Shown here: positions 16,535 through 22,727 of the stretch, in pieces | How positions within the stretch are numbered: the first letter of the stretch is position 1 | Layout of the letters: the number at the start of each line of letters is the position of its first letter | NCBI GenBank assembly: GCA_039714155.1 | Contig: JBDLJX010000044.1 | Span: 1 to 22,727 of the forward strand | DNA: 22,727 bases | Direction: 5' to 3' | Source of the DNA: SZUA-186 sp039714155 | Lineage (GTDB): Bacteria > Pseudomonadota > Gammaproteobacteria > UBA9214 | The notes under the pieces: model-generated | Told to the model about the DNA's origin: nothing | Seen by the model: the letters and a program-made list of their open reading frames with translations, nothing else | Database searches by the model: none | Translations under genes and position numbers: made by a program

Positions 16535-17806
16535 CTACTCCGAAGCCGCCAGCGGCTCGGAAGCGTCAAAAATCATGTAGGGTGCTGAATTACCGAGGAT
16601 GACACTCTCGTCAATGACCACTTTTCTGACGTTTTCCATCGAGGGCAAGTCGTACATGGTATCGAGCAGGACCTGCTCGAGAATGGTGCGCAGGCCGCGA
16701 GCACCGGTTTTCCGTTCCATCGCCTTGAGGGCAACCGCACGCAGGGCATCATCGTGGAATTCCACCTCACAGCCTTCCATATCAAACAGCTTTTCATACT
16801 GTTTGGTAAGCGCATTCTTTGGCTCCGTCAGAATCTTGACGAGTGCTTCCTCGTCAAGTTCTTCCAGCGTGGCCACAACCGGGAGTCTGCCGACGAATTC
16901 CGGTATCAGGCCGTATTTGATAAGATCCTCCGGCTCGACATCATAGAGGACCTCACCCAGAGTGGATTCTTCATCCTTGCTTTTCACTTCAGCGGCAAAG
17001 CCGATACCACCCGTCTCCGAGCGACTGCGGATCACGCGGTCAAGACCCGCAAAGGCACCGCCGACAATGAACAGGATATTTGATGTATCGACCTGCAGGA
17101 ATTCCTGCTGCGGATGCTTGCGACCGCCCTGTGGCGGCACCGAGGCAACCGTGCCCTCAATAAGCTTGAGCAGTGCCTGCTGCACACCTTCACCGGAAAC
17201 ATCGCGGGTAATGGAGGGATTGTCCGACTTGCGTGAAATCTTGTCGATTTCGTCAATGTAGACAATACCGGTCTGGGCCTTGTCAACATCATAGTCACAT
17301 TTCTGTAACAGTTTCTGGATGATGTTTTCGACATCTTCACCAACATAACCGGCTTCGGTCAGTGTGGTGGCATCGGCGATGGTAAATGGAACATTCAGCA
17401 AGCGCGCCAGCGTTTCGGCCAGCAGGGTCTTGCCGGAACCGGTTGGGCCAATAAGCAGGATGTTGCTCTTGGAAAGTTCGACGCCGTCTTTCTTGTGCAC
17501 CGCTTCCAGGCGTTTGTAATGATTGTATACGGCAACTGCCAGAATTTTCTTGGCACGGTCCTGACCGATGACATACTCGTTCAGGATTTCATCGATTTCT
17601 TTGGGGGTGGGTAGCTTGTCTCCGCCGGCAGAGGATTTCTCCTGCATCTCCTCGCGGATGATGTCATTGCATAGCTCGACACATTCATCGCAGACAAATA
17701 CCGAGGGGCCCGCAATCAGCTTGCGGACTTCATGCTGGCTTTTGCCACAGAAGGAACAGTAAAGGAGCTTGCCGTCGTCGCCCTTACTATCTCTGTCATC
17801 ACTCAT
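16535..17806 (-). CDS. clpX: ATP-dependent Clp protease ATP-binding subunit ClpX
   Basis: 423 residues (E. coli 424). This AAA+ unfoldase selects tagged proteins, unfolds them and feeds them to ClpP. The N-terminal zinc-binding domain has C17, C20, C39 and C42. Walker A is GPTGSGKT (120-127), the pore loop GYVG lies at 153-156, Walker B is IVYIDEIDK (D185, E186) and the RKH loop is at 229-231. The ClpP-docking IGF loop is at 268-270, so partnership with the neighbouring ClpP is intact. The ATG has a GAGGGA ribosome-binding site. A 197-base gap separates it from clpP; I could not identify a convincing promoter there, though it is AT-rich enough to hold one. Confidence 0.98.
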   Translation of the reverse strand: MSDDRDSKGDDGKLLYCSFCGKSQHEVRKLIAGPSVFVCDECVELCNDIIREEMQEKSSAGGDKLPTPKEIDEILNEYVIGQDRAKKILAVAVYNHYKRLEAVHKKDGVELSKSNILLIGPTGSGKTLLAETLARLLNVPFTIADATTLTEAGYVGEDVENIIQKLLQKCDYDVDKAQTGIVYIDEIDKISRKSDNPSITRDVSGEGVQQALLKLIEGTVASVPPQGGRKHPQQEFLQVDTSNILFIVGGAFAGLDRVIRSRSETGGIGFAAEVKSKDEESTLGEVLYDVEPEDLIKYGLIPEFVGRLPVVATLEELDEEALVKILTEPKNALTKQYEKLFDMEGCEVEFHDDALRAVALKAMERKTGARGLRTILEQVLLDTMYDLPSMENVRKVVIDESVILGNSAPYMIFDASEPLAASE

Positions 17807-18003
17807 AGTAAATCCCTCGTCTGCCTGAAAAGCAGTGCAACAGTTGCTGTTTTAACACTATTTATTATTATGAATCAACTCCTTCGGCTTGATTTCCAGC
17901 CAGAAAAACCGGCTGTCTGTCGGGGTTGTGTACTATATCGGCCAGTTTGCTGCAGGTTACAGGGGGTTTGACAGCTACCTGAGGTTGCGCGTTCCCTGCC
18001 TAA

Positions 18004-18648
18004 CTACCCGGTATCGGCTACCGCCCGCTGGTTCAGAATTTCATCAATCAGACCGTATTCCTTCGCCTCTTCAGCGCCCATGAAATTATCGCGTTCGGTA
18101 TCTTCCCTGATACGCTCCAGCGATTGTCCGGTATGGCTGGCAAGGATACGGTTGAGCTTTTCACGGATGAGCAGGATCTCGCGGGCATGGATGTCAATAT
18201 CCGTTGCCTGGCCCTGGAAACCACCCAGGGGCTGGTGAATCATCATGCGTGAATGCGGCAGGACGACCCGCTTGCCCCTGGCACCACCGGCGAGCAGCAA
18301 GGCACCCATGCTGGCTGCCTGGCCTATACACATGGTGCTGACATCGGGTTTGATGAACTGCATGGTGTCATAAACCGCCAGACCCGCGGTCACCGAACCA
18401 CCCGGCGAGTTGATGTAGAGGTGGATATCCTTGTCAGGGTTTTCCGATTCAAGGAACAGCAACTGTGCAACCACGACATTTGCCATGTAGTCCTCAACCG
18501 GGCCGACAACAAACACAACGCGTTCCTTGAGGAGTCGCGAATAAATGTCGTAGGAGCGTTCGCCCCGCGCGGTTTGTTCAATAACAATCGGGACCAGGTT
18601 CAGTGCCCGGGTATCAGTTGCGCCATTCATGCCTGTGCTATCGGTCAT
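18004..18648 (-). CDS. clpP: ATP-dependent Clp protease proteolytic subunit ClpP
   Basis: 214 residues (E. coli precursor 207). The serine protease forms a double-ring barrel that degrades proteins delivered by ClpX. The triad is S113 in GQAASMGA, H138 in MMIHQP and D187 in DTERDNFM. YINSPGGSVTAG (78-89) is the oxyanion-hole segment. The ALNLVPIVIEQT region after about residue 15 corresponds to the mature N-terminus in E. coli, so a short propeptide of roughly 15-18 residues is likely removed. It begins six bases after the tig stop codon, so tig and clpP should share a transcript. Confidence 0.98.
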   Translation of the reverse strand: MTDSTGMNGATDTRALNLVPIVIEQTARGERSYDIYSRLLKERVVFVVGPVEDYMANVVVAQLLFLESENPDKDIHLYINSPGGSVTAGLAVYDTMQFIKPDVSTMCIGQAASMGALLLAGGARGKRVVLPHSRMMIHQPLGGFQGQATDIDIHAREILLIREKLNRILASHTGQSLERIREDTERDNFMGAEEAKEYGLIDEILNQRAVADTG

Positions 18649-18654
18649 GCCACC

Positions 18655-19944
18655 CTATCCTTTAGATTGCTTGGCTGCTTCTACAAGCTCATCAAATGAT
18701 GATGGTTCATCATCCACATCAGCACCGGAATTTTCGATAATCCATTCGACGGCCTGCTCCTCGATGACCGCTGTCTGGACGCCGCTCAGCATTTCCTGGT
18801 TGCCGTAATAATACTGTACCACCTCATCAGGATTCTCGTAGGAAGCGGCAATGGTTTCGACATTCCGGCGGACGCGATCAGGATCAACCTGTATCTGGTT
18901 CTGCTTGACGATCTCGCTCAGCAACACACCGAGCTTGACACGGCGTTCGGCGCTGGCCTCGAGTGCAGCGGCATCCAGTCCCTGGTTGTGTTGCTGGCCT
19001 TGCAATGCAGCAATTTCATTGTCAATGAGGCTTCCGGGTACCTCGACCGGATTTTTTTCCAGCAGGCTGGAAAATACCTGGTCCTTGACATTGGCTGTTA
19101 TCAGCTGCTGCAGCTCCCGCTGCATGTTATTGGTGACTTCCTTGCGCAGTCCCTCGATGCCGTCGTCAGCCACACCAAAAGCTTTGGCAAATTCATCATC
19201 GAGTTCCGGCAGGACCATTTCCGCAACGCCATGCACCTTGATAGCAAACTCGGCAACCTTGCCGGCAACATCAGCGGCTGGATAGTCATCCGGGAAAGTC
19301 ACACTGATGGTCTTGTCATCACCGGCAGATACCCCGACCAGTTCGTCTTCAAAACCGGGGATCATTGAACCGGAGCCAAGTTCCAATGGCATACCTTCGC
19401 CCTTGTTGCCGGTGAATGCTTCGCCGTCGATGCTACCTTCGAAATCGATCGTGATCTGGTCACCCCCGGCCGCCGCCCGTTCAACCGTATCCCAGGTAGC
19501 GCGTTGCTTGCGCAATTTCTCCAGCATGGCGCCGATATCATCTTCACTGACCTCGACCACGGGACGGGTGACCTTGAAGCTGTAATCCAGTGCACCATCA
19601 AACTCCGGAAAAATTTCAAACGTGGCGGTATATTCCAGTGCATTGCCGGGCTGAGACTGTTGCGGCTCGATGCTCGGAGTGCCGGCCGGTGACAGGTTTT
19701 CCTGTGTCAGTGCTTCCTGGAGGGTGGAGTTGATAACCTGCTCAATGACTTCCTGCCGCACCTGGGTACCGTATTTCTGCTCGATTACCTTTACCGGCAC
19801 CTTGCCCGGCCGGAATCCGTCCAGCCTGACCGTCCTGCTCATGGACTGCAGGCGGGAACCAACTTCCTGGTCAATCCGGTCTGCCGGGACCTGCACGGTT
19901 AGGCGACGTTCCAGGCCGCCGGCATTTTCTACCGAAACTTGCAT
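18655..19944 (-). CDS. tig: Trigger factor, ribosome-associated chaperone and prolyl isomerase
   Basis: 429 residues (E. coli 432). Trigger factor sits at the ribosome exit tunnel and shields new chains. The ribosome-docking signature GFRPGKVP lies at 43-50. An FKBP-type isomerase domain covers about 150-245 (GDQITIDFEGSIDGEAF...GSGSMIPGFED). The rest forms the helical chaperone arms, ending in an acidic tail. GAGGTG four bases before the ATG is the ribosome-binding site. It is the first gene of tig-clpP and lies 77 bases downstream of tRNA-Leu on the same strand; the gap is very AT-rich, with TATAAA about 45 bases before the start but no convincing -35. Confidence 0.98.
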   Translation of the reverse strand: MQVSVENAGGLERRLTVQVPADRIDQEVGSRLQSMSRTVRLDGFRPGKVPVKVIEQKYGTQVRQEVIEQVINSTLQEALTQENLSPAGTPSIEPQQSQPGNALEYTATFEIFPEFDGALDYSFKVTRPVVEVSEDDIGAMLEKLRKQRATWDTVERAAAGGDQITIDFEGSIDGEAFTGNKGEGMPLELGSGSMIPGFEDELVGVSAGDDKTISVTFPDDYPAADVAGKVAEFAIKVHGVAEMVLPELDDEFAKAFGVADDGIEGLRKEVTNNMQRELQQLITANVKDQVFSSLLEKNPVEVPGSLIDNEIAALQGQQHNQGLDAAALEASAERRVKLGVLLSEIVKQNQIQVDPDRVRRNVETIAASYENPDEVVQYYYGNQEMLSGVQTAVIEEQAVEWIIENSGADVDDEPSSFDELVEAAKQSKG

Positions 19945-20021
19945 ACTTCACCTCGTGATTAATGACCGGCCTGCCGATCAGGTCATTTATAACTTATTGA
20001 TATATTAATATATCGCTGAAT

Positions 20022-20106
<85 letters not shown>

Positions 20107-20229
20107 GACATCAGCCACTGGCAACCGGTAAATTTTTCTATATTTGTCTGATAATTACAACGATTATTTCAGGATATTGCCAGTAATTAGATCCCGCATG
20201 CCCGGACACGCCTGACACCGGCGGGCATT

Positions 20230-20251
20230 AAAAACCCGCGCAGTGCACGGG
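20230..20251 (-). terminator. Rho-independent terminator after the tRNA-Lys fragment
   Basis: On the minus strand CCCGTGC (20251-20245) pairs with GCGCGGG (20241-20235), including one G-U pair, around a three-base loop, and five T follow (20234-20230). It lies ten bases past the CCA of the truncated tRNA-Lys and looks like the original terminator of that tRNA gene. A second stem overlaps its tail (20198-20204 with 20222-20228). Confidence 0.7.
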
Positions 20252-20261
20252 CCAGGTAAAT

Positions 20262-20306
20262 TGGTGGGCCGTGAAGGAATCGAACCTTCAACCAATGGAT
20301 TAAGAG
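20262..20306 (-). pseudogene. 3' half of tRNA-Lys(CUU): likely attachment-site scar of an integrated element
   Basis: On the minus strand this reads from a CTCTTAA anticodon loop (CUU, Lys) through the 3' anticodon strand TCCAT, a perfect T arm (GAAGG-TTCGATT-CCTTC), the 3' acceptor strand ACGGCCC, discriminator A and CCA. The expected 5' acceptor, D arm and 5' anticodon strand are absent: upstream of the loop the sequence becomes unrelated and AT-rich. A break exactly at the anticodon loop is where many tyrosine integrases recombine. The intact copy would be rebuilt at the other end of the element, outside this window to the right. It cannot work as a tRNA. Confidence 0.85.
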
Positions 20307-20496
20307 AGACCCCAGACGCTACGTAACGAAGTTTAACGTAGTATAAGGTAGAGTAACAACAACCAGTTACATAAAATCAGAGATCTCGGAAAAGACCCTA
20401 CAGGGGATCAATTGGTTAGAAAATGTTCCGGATTTGTGTACTTTTTTCTGGCAAGTGGCGTACCAAAAATGTTATTAATTTAGAGGTGTGTGTTTC
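20307..20496. other. AT-rich junction DNA between tRNA-Lys scar and DUF4145 gene
   Basis: No gene seen. It holds a short inverted repeat immediately inside the presumed element (CTACGT at 20319-20324 with ACGTAG at 20336-20341) and several TAAC/GTAAC-like words (20324-20357), as might bind a recombinase. The AGAGG at 20482-20486 is the ribosome-binding site of the next gene. Composition is clearly more AT-rich than the core genes. Confidence 0.5.
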
Positions 20497-21132
20497 ATGA
20501 GATTCTTTGATTCGGCCCAGGAGAACTATGCTGGTTTGCAGAAAATTATTCCCGCGAGTTTTAAGTGTGGCTACTGCAATAACGAAGTTTCATCAGATAG
20601 CGGCTATAAAATTGGCATCGGCAATAATGGGCAAAGCACGCAGCGTGCTGGTATTTACATTTGCCCCTCATGCCTCGGCCCTACATTTCGTGATCTAAGA
20701 GGAATTTTTTACCCCCAACCTACAGCCGGAAACGATGTTGATGGCCTGCCAGATGACATATCTGGTCTCTACTCCGAAGCACGCGCTTGCTGTGGTGTAG
20801 GTTCTTACACATCTGCTGTCCTTTCATGTCGAAAGATACTTATGCATGTAGCGGTTGACCTTGGAGCGGATGAAAACAAATCTTTCATTTATTACGTCAA
20901 TTGGATGCTGGACAATCACCACATCCCGCCAAAATCAGGCAAGTGGGTTGACCATATCCGCGAGAAAGGTAACGAGGCAAACCATGACATTGTCATCATG
21001 GACAGGGATGAAGCCGAGCGGTTGGTTAGGTTTATTGAAATGCTGCTGAAAGTAAATTATGAATTTCCCGGTTTAATTCCTGAGGATTTAGTTGAGGAAC
21101 AGCAACCGTCAAGTGAACCAAAACTGATCTGA
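20497..21132 (+). CDS. Zinc-ribbon and DUF4145 domain protein
   Basis: A 211-residue, probably cytoplasmic protein. A treble-clef or ribbon zinc site is formed by CGYC (C24, C27) and CPSC (C56, C59). The C-terminal part from about residue 93 (LYSEARACCGVGSYTSAVLSCRKILMHVA) through KWVDHIREKGNEANH to about 190 matches the DUF4145 pattern as I know it, an all-helical domain of unknown function often found near restriction or other defence genes. The ATG at 20497 was chosen over the GTG at 20488 because AGAGG sits ten bases before it. It is the first gene on the element side of the tRNA-Lys scar, and its base composition is lower in GC than the core block. It stands alone on its strand; no partner nuclease or methylase is visible here. 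Confidence 0.8.
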   Translation: MRFFDSAQENYAGLQKIIPASFKCGYCNNEVSSDSGYKIGIGNNGQSTQRAGIYICPSCLGPTFRDLRGIFYPQPTAGNDVDGLPDDISGLYSEARACCGVGSYTSAVLSCRKILMHVAVDLGADENKSFIYYVNWMLDNHHIPPKSGKWVDHIREKGNEANHDIVIMDRDEAERLVRFIEMLLKVNYEFPGLIPEDLVEEQQPSSEPKLI

Positions 21133-21147
21133 TAATCATCAAAGTTT

Positions 21148-21264
21148 TCAGTGCAACCACCCTATCCTATCCGCCTCCCGCCGCTCCTGCATGATCAGCG
21201 CAAGCTCCCGCCGCTCCCAGGCTACCAGCAGCTCCCAAAATGCCTGCAGTTCTTCGTGTGTCAT
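21148..21264 (-). CDS. Possible 38-residue helical protein
   Basis: A short ORF reading MTHEELQAFWELLVAWERR and then ELALIMQERREADRIGWLH, which forms one continuous, strongly charged amphipathic helix. It ends 15 bases from the stop codon of the convergent DUF4145 gene. An in-frame stop lies directly before the ATG (TGAATG), preceded by a five-codon ATG-started reading, so it could be translated by restart. No clear ribosome-binding site is seen. Coherent residue composition is the only support, and I recognise no family. Confidence 0.3.
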   Translation of the reverse strand: MTHEELQAFWELLVAWERRELALIMQERREADRIGWLH

Positions 21265-21560
21265 TCACTTGATGAAGTCCATGCGGTGAGTCTGGCATGG
21301 TGGGGTGGGTGTCTGTCAGAGAAGTCTGATTTCTATATAAGAATTCACTAAAAGACCGGAACCGACGCTTTGCGGTCATTCAGATTACTATTTTTATTAT
21401 TTGATTCACTTATAGAAAAGTTGATTCGATAAGTCCTGTCTATGTGAGCGTTTGGTGATTAGGTGATAAATATCTGTGGATGATAAAATACGCCCACAGC
21501 CAAGAATGAAAATAAGGTTCTGGCTGTATGAATAAAAAATGAACTTACGGAGGAAGACCC
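21265..21560. other. AT-rich intergenic leader with hairpin before the exosortase-target gene
   Basis: Nothing coding is convincing. On the plus strand a stem pairs 21496-21506 with 21518-21527 (ten pairs, one bulged A) around an 11-base loop, about 33 bases before the ATG at 21561. It could be a leader stem that affects expression. GGAGGA at 21549-21554 is a strong ribosome-binding site. I found no convincing sigma-54 or sigma-70 promoter. Confidence 0.45.
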
Positions 21561-22164
21561 ATGAAAAAACACGCATATTTATGTGCTGTGTGTGCCCTAA
21601 CTTTTTCAGGACTGGCAAACACGGCACAAGCCGCACTCGTCACCTCTTTATACAGGAGTCGATATTAACGGCACGCTGTATCAGGTCACTTTCCACGACG
21701 GGTTAACGTTCAACCAATTGTGGGATGCTGACGACGACGGTGTGTTTGGAGGCGGTGGTTCCATATTTTCTACGGCACCGCAGTTTTGGGATGACGAAGT
21801 GGGCGCGGGCCTCGCCGCCGTGGCAATTATCACGGCGTTAGGTAATTCTGACCACACCGATAATCTGGGTGAAATATTATCAGATGCGTTCGTGGTCCCC
21901 TGGAGCACGAACGGAGTCACGGGGGGACCAGGACCATCGGCAGGCGCCGAGCTGGTGTTCGGATTTACTGATGTCAATATTGCTCCCACGATCGACGGTG
22001 GTGCGACACCGATTGAACACGCCGATGACCTCGACCCCCCCGTAGCCCCTTATGTGTCCTTTAGACAACAGCTAGTGCCGATCCCAGTTCCATCAGCCAT
22101 TTGGCTCTTCGGCTCAGGCCTCTTGGGGCTGATCGGCATAGCAAGACGTAAGAAAGCGGCCTAA
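21561..22164 (+). pseudogene. Exosortase-target secreted protein (VPxPA/PEP-CTERM type), frameshifted
   Basis: The ATG at 21561 has a strong GGAGGA site and encodes a clean signal peptide (MKKHAYLCAVCALTFSGLANTAQA), but the frame stops at 21666-21668 after 35 residues. The next frame continues as DINGTLYQVTFHDGLTFNQL from 21661 and runs to the stop at 22162-22164. Removing one T from the TTT at 21647-21649 joins both parts as TSYTGVDINGT, giving about 200 residues. The C-terminus has VPVPSAIWLFGSG, a hydrophobic segment and RRKK, the tripartite exosortase sorting signal. Such proteins are exported, processed by exosortase and placed on the surface or in the extracellular matrix. Real mutation, sequencing error and slippage cannot be told apart here. 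No exosortase gene is in the window. Confidence 0.82.
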
Positions 22165-22184
22165 CACTTATAAAAGAATCAACA

Positions 22185-22210
22185 GAGACGGCCCTTCGGG
22201 GCCGTTTCTC
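22185..22210 (+). terminator. Rho-independent terminator after the exosortase-target gene
   Basis: ACGGCCC (22188-22194) pairs perfectly with GGGCCGT (22199-22205) around a TTCG tetraloop and is followed by TTTCTCATT. It lies about 20 bases past the stop codon. Its preservation suggests the frameshifted gene was functional recently. Confidence 0.8.
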
Positions 22211-22274
22211 ATTATGCTGTATGTCCGAGTATGGCCGACAGTAGTCATTTAAGCCGCGCCCCTCCCTGACTGCT

Positions 22275-22392
22275 CCACCTCCAGCCCTGGTCGGATTACT
22301 GAAAAGGCAAAGGCTACCTTTTCAGGTGGTCCCTGCCTGCACCTTCTCCCGGCATAGCAAGTAGCAGACCGGTTTCACCTAAATTTCTTAGG
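22275..22392 (+). other. Hairpin-rich stretch upstream of the small membrane ORF
   Basis: CTGAAAAGG (22299-22307) pairs perfectly with CCTTTTCAG (22317-22325), and an alternative outer pairing joins CCACCT (22275-22280) with AGGTGG (22324-22329). A third stem, CCTAA (22378-22382) with TTAGG (22388-22392), follows. It could be a structured leader, a small RNA or a remnant of a mobile element; I match it to no known RNA family. Confidence 0.4.
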
Positions 22393-22412
22393 CATCTAGC
22401 CGACACCATTTA

Positions 22413-22559
22413 ATGGAATCAACTACCGAGGGTGCAGCCGTGTTGTACGTGTTCGAAAAAGCTAGAGATATATTCGCGATGATGTTGATCGGCGCAGGCT
22501 TAGTGTTCTGGGTGGTGTTCTGGACTTACTTTTTTTCGATGATATTAGAGGCTGGCTAG
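22413..22559 (+). CDS. Possible 48-residue single-pass membrane protein
   Basis: From the ATG at 22413 the ORF reads MESTTEGAAVLYVFEKARD, then a strongly hydrophobic helix of about 24 residues (IFAMMLIGAGLVFWVVFW) and a short tail ending EAG before TAG at 22557-22559. A second in-frame start, GTG at 22440, has GAGGGT six bases before it and would give 39 residues; the ATG has no clear site, so the GTG start may be the real one. A single helix preceded by a short charged segment is typical of small membrane proteins, including some toxin or regulatory peptides, but no family is recognised. Confidence 0.45.
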   Translation: MESTTEGAAVLYVFEKARDIFAMMLIGAGLVFWVVFWTYFFSMILEAG

Positions 22560-22727
22560 TAAATGTCCCCTGGCGCTGCGTTCATTCGTTAGTCACCGTT
22601 TTTCATGGTGCTGAATGTCGTATTGTGGCCGATAATGTTGAAAAACTCGAAATTCAGAGGAAGCCAAATTTCAGCCAAAGCTCATTCTTTTCAAAAGTGC
22701 GATTCTAATCTTGCGAATGAGGCGATA

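Noticed and set aside
20262..20306. Functional tRNA gene
   Set aside because: The 5' acceptor, D arm and 5' anticodon strand are absent, so it cannot fold as a tRNA.
21167..21379. Minus-strand ORF of 70 codons with an Ala/Gly-rich end
   Set aside because: It has low-complexity translation (GAAGSLGAAGACADHAGAAGGG) and overlaps, in another frame, the more coherent 38-residue reading.
22582..22617. Integron attC-like site around GTTAGTC
   Set aside because: A hairpin-like arrangement is present (CATTC with GAATG, CACC with GGTG), but GTTAGTC does not fit the GTTRRRY core and no matching partner core was found.

Overview
The window reads as core chromosome of a gammaproteobacterium, roughly 55% GC by eye, with an accessory edge at its right end. 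The evidence is the order tig-clpP-clpX-lon-hupB-tRNA-Val-tRNA-Asp-ppiD followed by fabI and a Yej/Npp-type peptide ABC transporter. From memory this order resembles Pseudomonas (PA1800-PA1811). REP-like palindromes and a protein with an exosortase-type C-terminal signal (VPxPA/PEP-CTERM style) point away from enterobacteria and towards an environmental gammaproteobacterium. The species cannot be named from this sequence.

Layout, left to right. 1-282 is non-coding repeat DNA: a REP-like palindrome whose right arm runs into seven 12-bp tandem copies, then a nested inverted repeat next to the first gene's stop codon. 283-1467 (-) is a PLP-dependent alanine/serine-glyoxylate aminotransferase. 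1641-2126 (-) is a membrane-anchored protein whose C-terminal half resembles small phage tail proteins. 2320-8969 (-) is a tightly overlapping peptide ABC transporter operon: binding lipoprotein, two permeases and a fused double ATPase. A good promoter sits so close to the first start codon that the mRNA may be leaderless. 9089-9874 (+) is fabI. 9904-11172 (-) is a glutamate/dicarboxylate symporter with a TTG start.

11218-19944 (-) is the protein quality-control block: ppiD (periplasmic folding), hupB (nucleoid protein), lon (protease, with a good sigma-32 promoter), clpX and clpP (ATP-dependent protease) and tig (ribosome-bound chaperone). tRNA-Val starts nine bases after the hupB stop codon, so the three are probably transcribed together. 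tRNA-Leu(UAG) lies upstream of tig.

20262-20306 is the 3' half of a tRNA-Lys(CUU), complete with CCA and its own downstream terminator, but with no 5' half. This is the usual scar of site-specific integration. Its polarity predicts that the mobile element lies to the right. That side carries a zinc-ribbon plus DUF4145 protein, a possible 38-codon ORF, a frameshifted exosortase-target protein gene, and a 48-codon single-pass membrane ORF behind a hairpin-rich stretch. No integrase or intact tRNA-Lys is inside the window, so the far end of the element is not seen. I see no gene in 22560-22727.

No complete undescribed system can be demonstrated here. The best leads are the tRNA-Lys scar with its cargo, the phage-tail-like membrane protein, the frameshifted exosortase substrate and the small membrane ORF.
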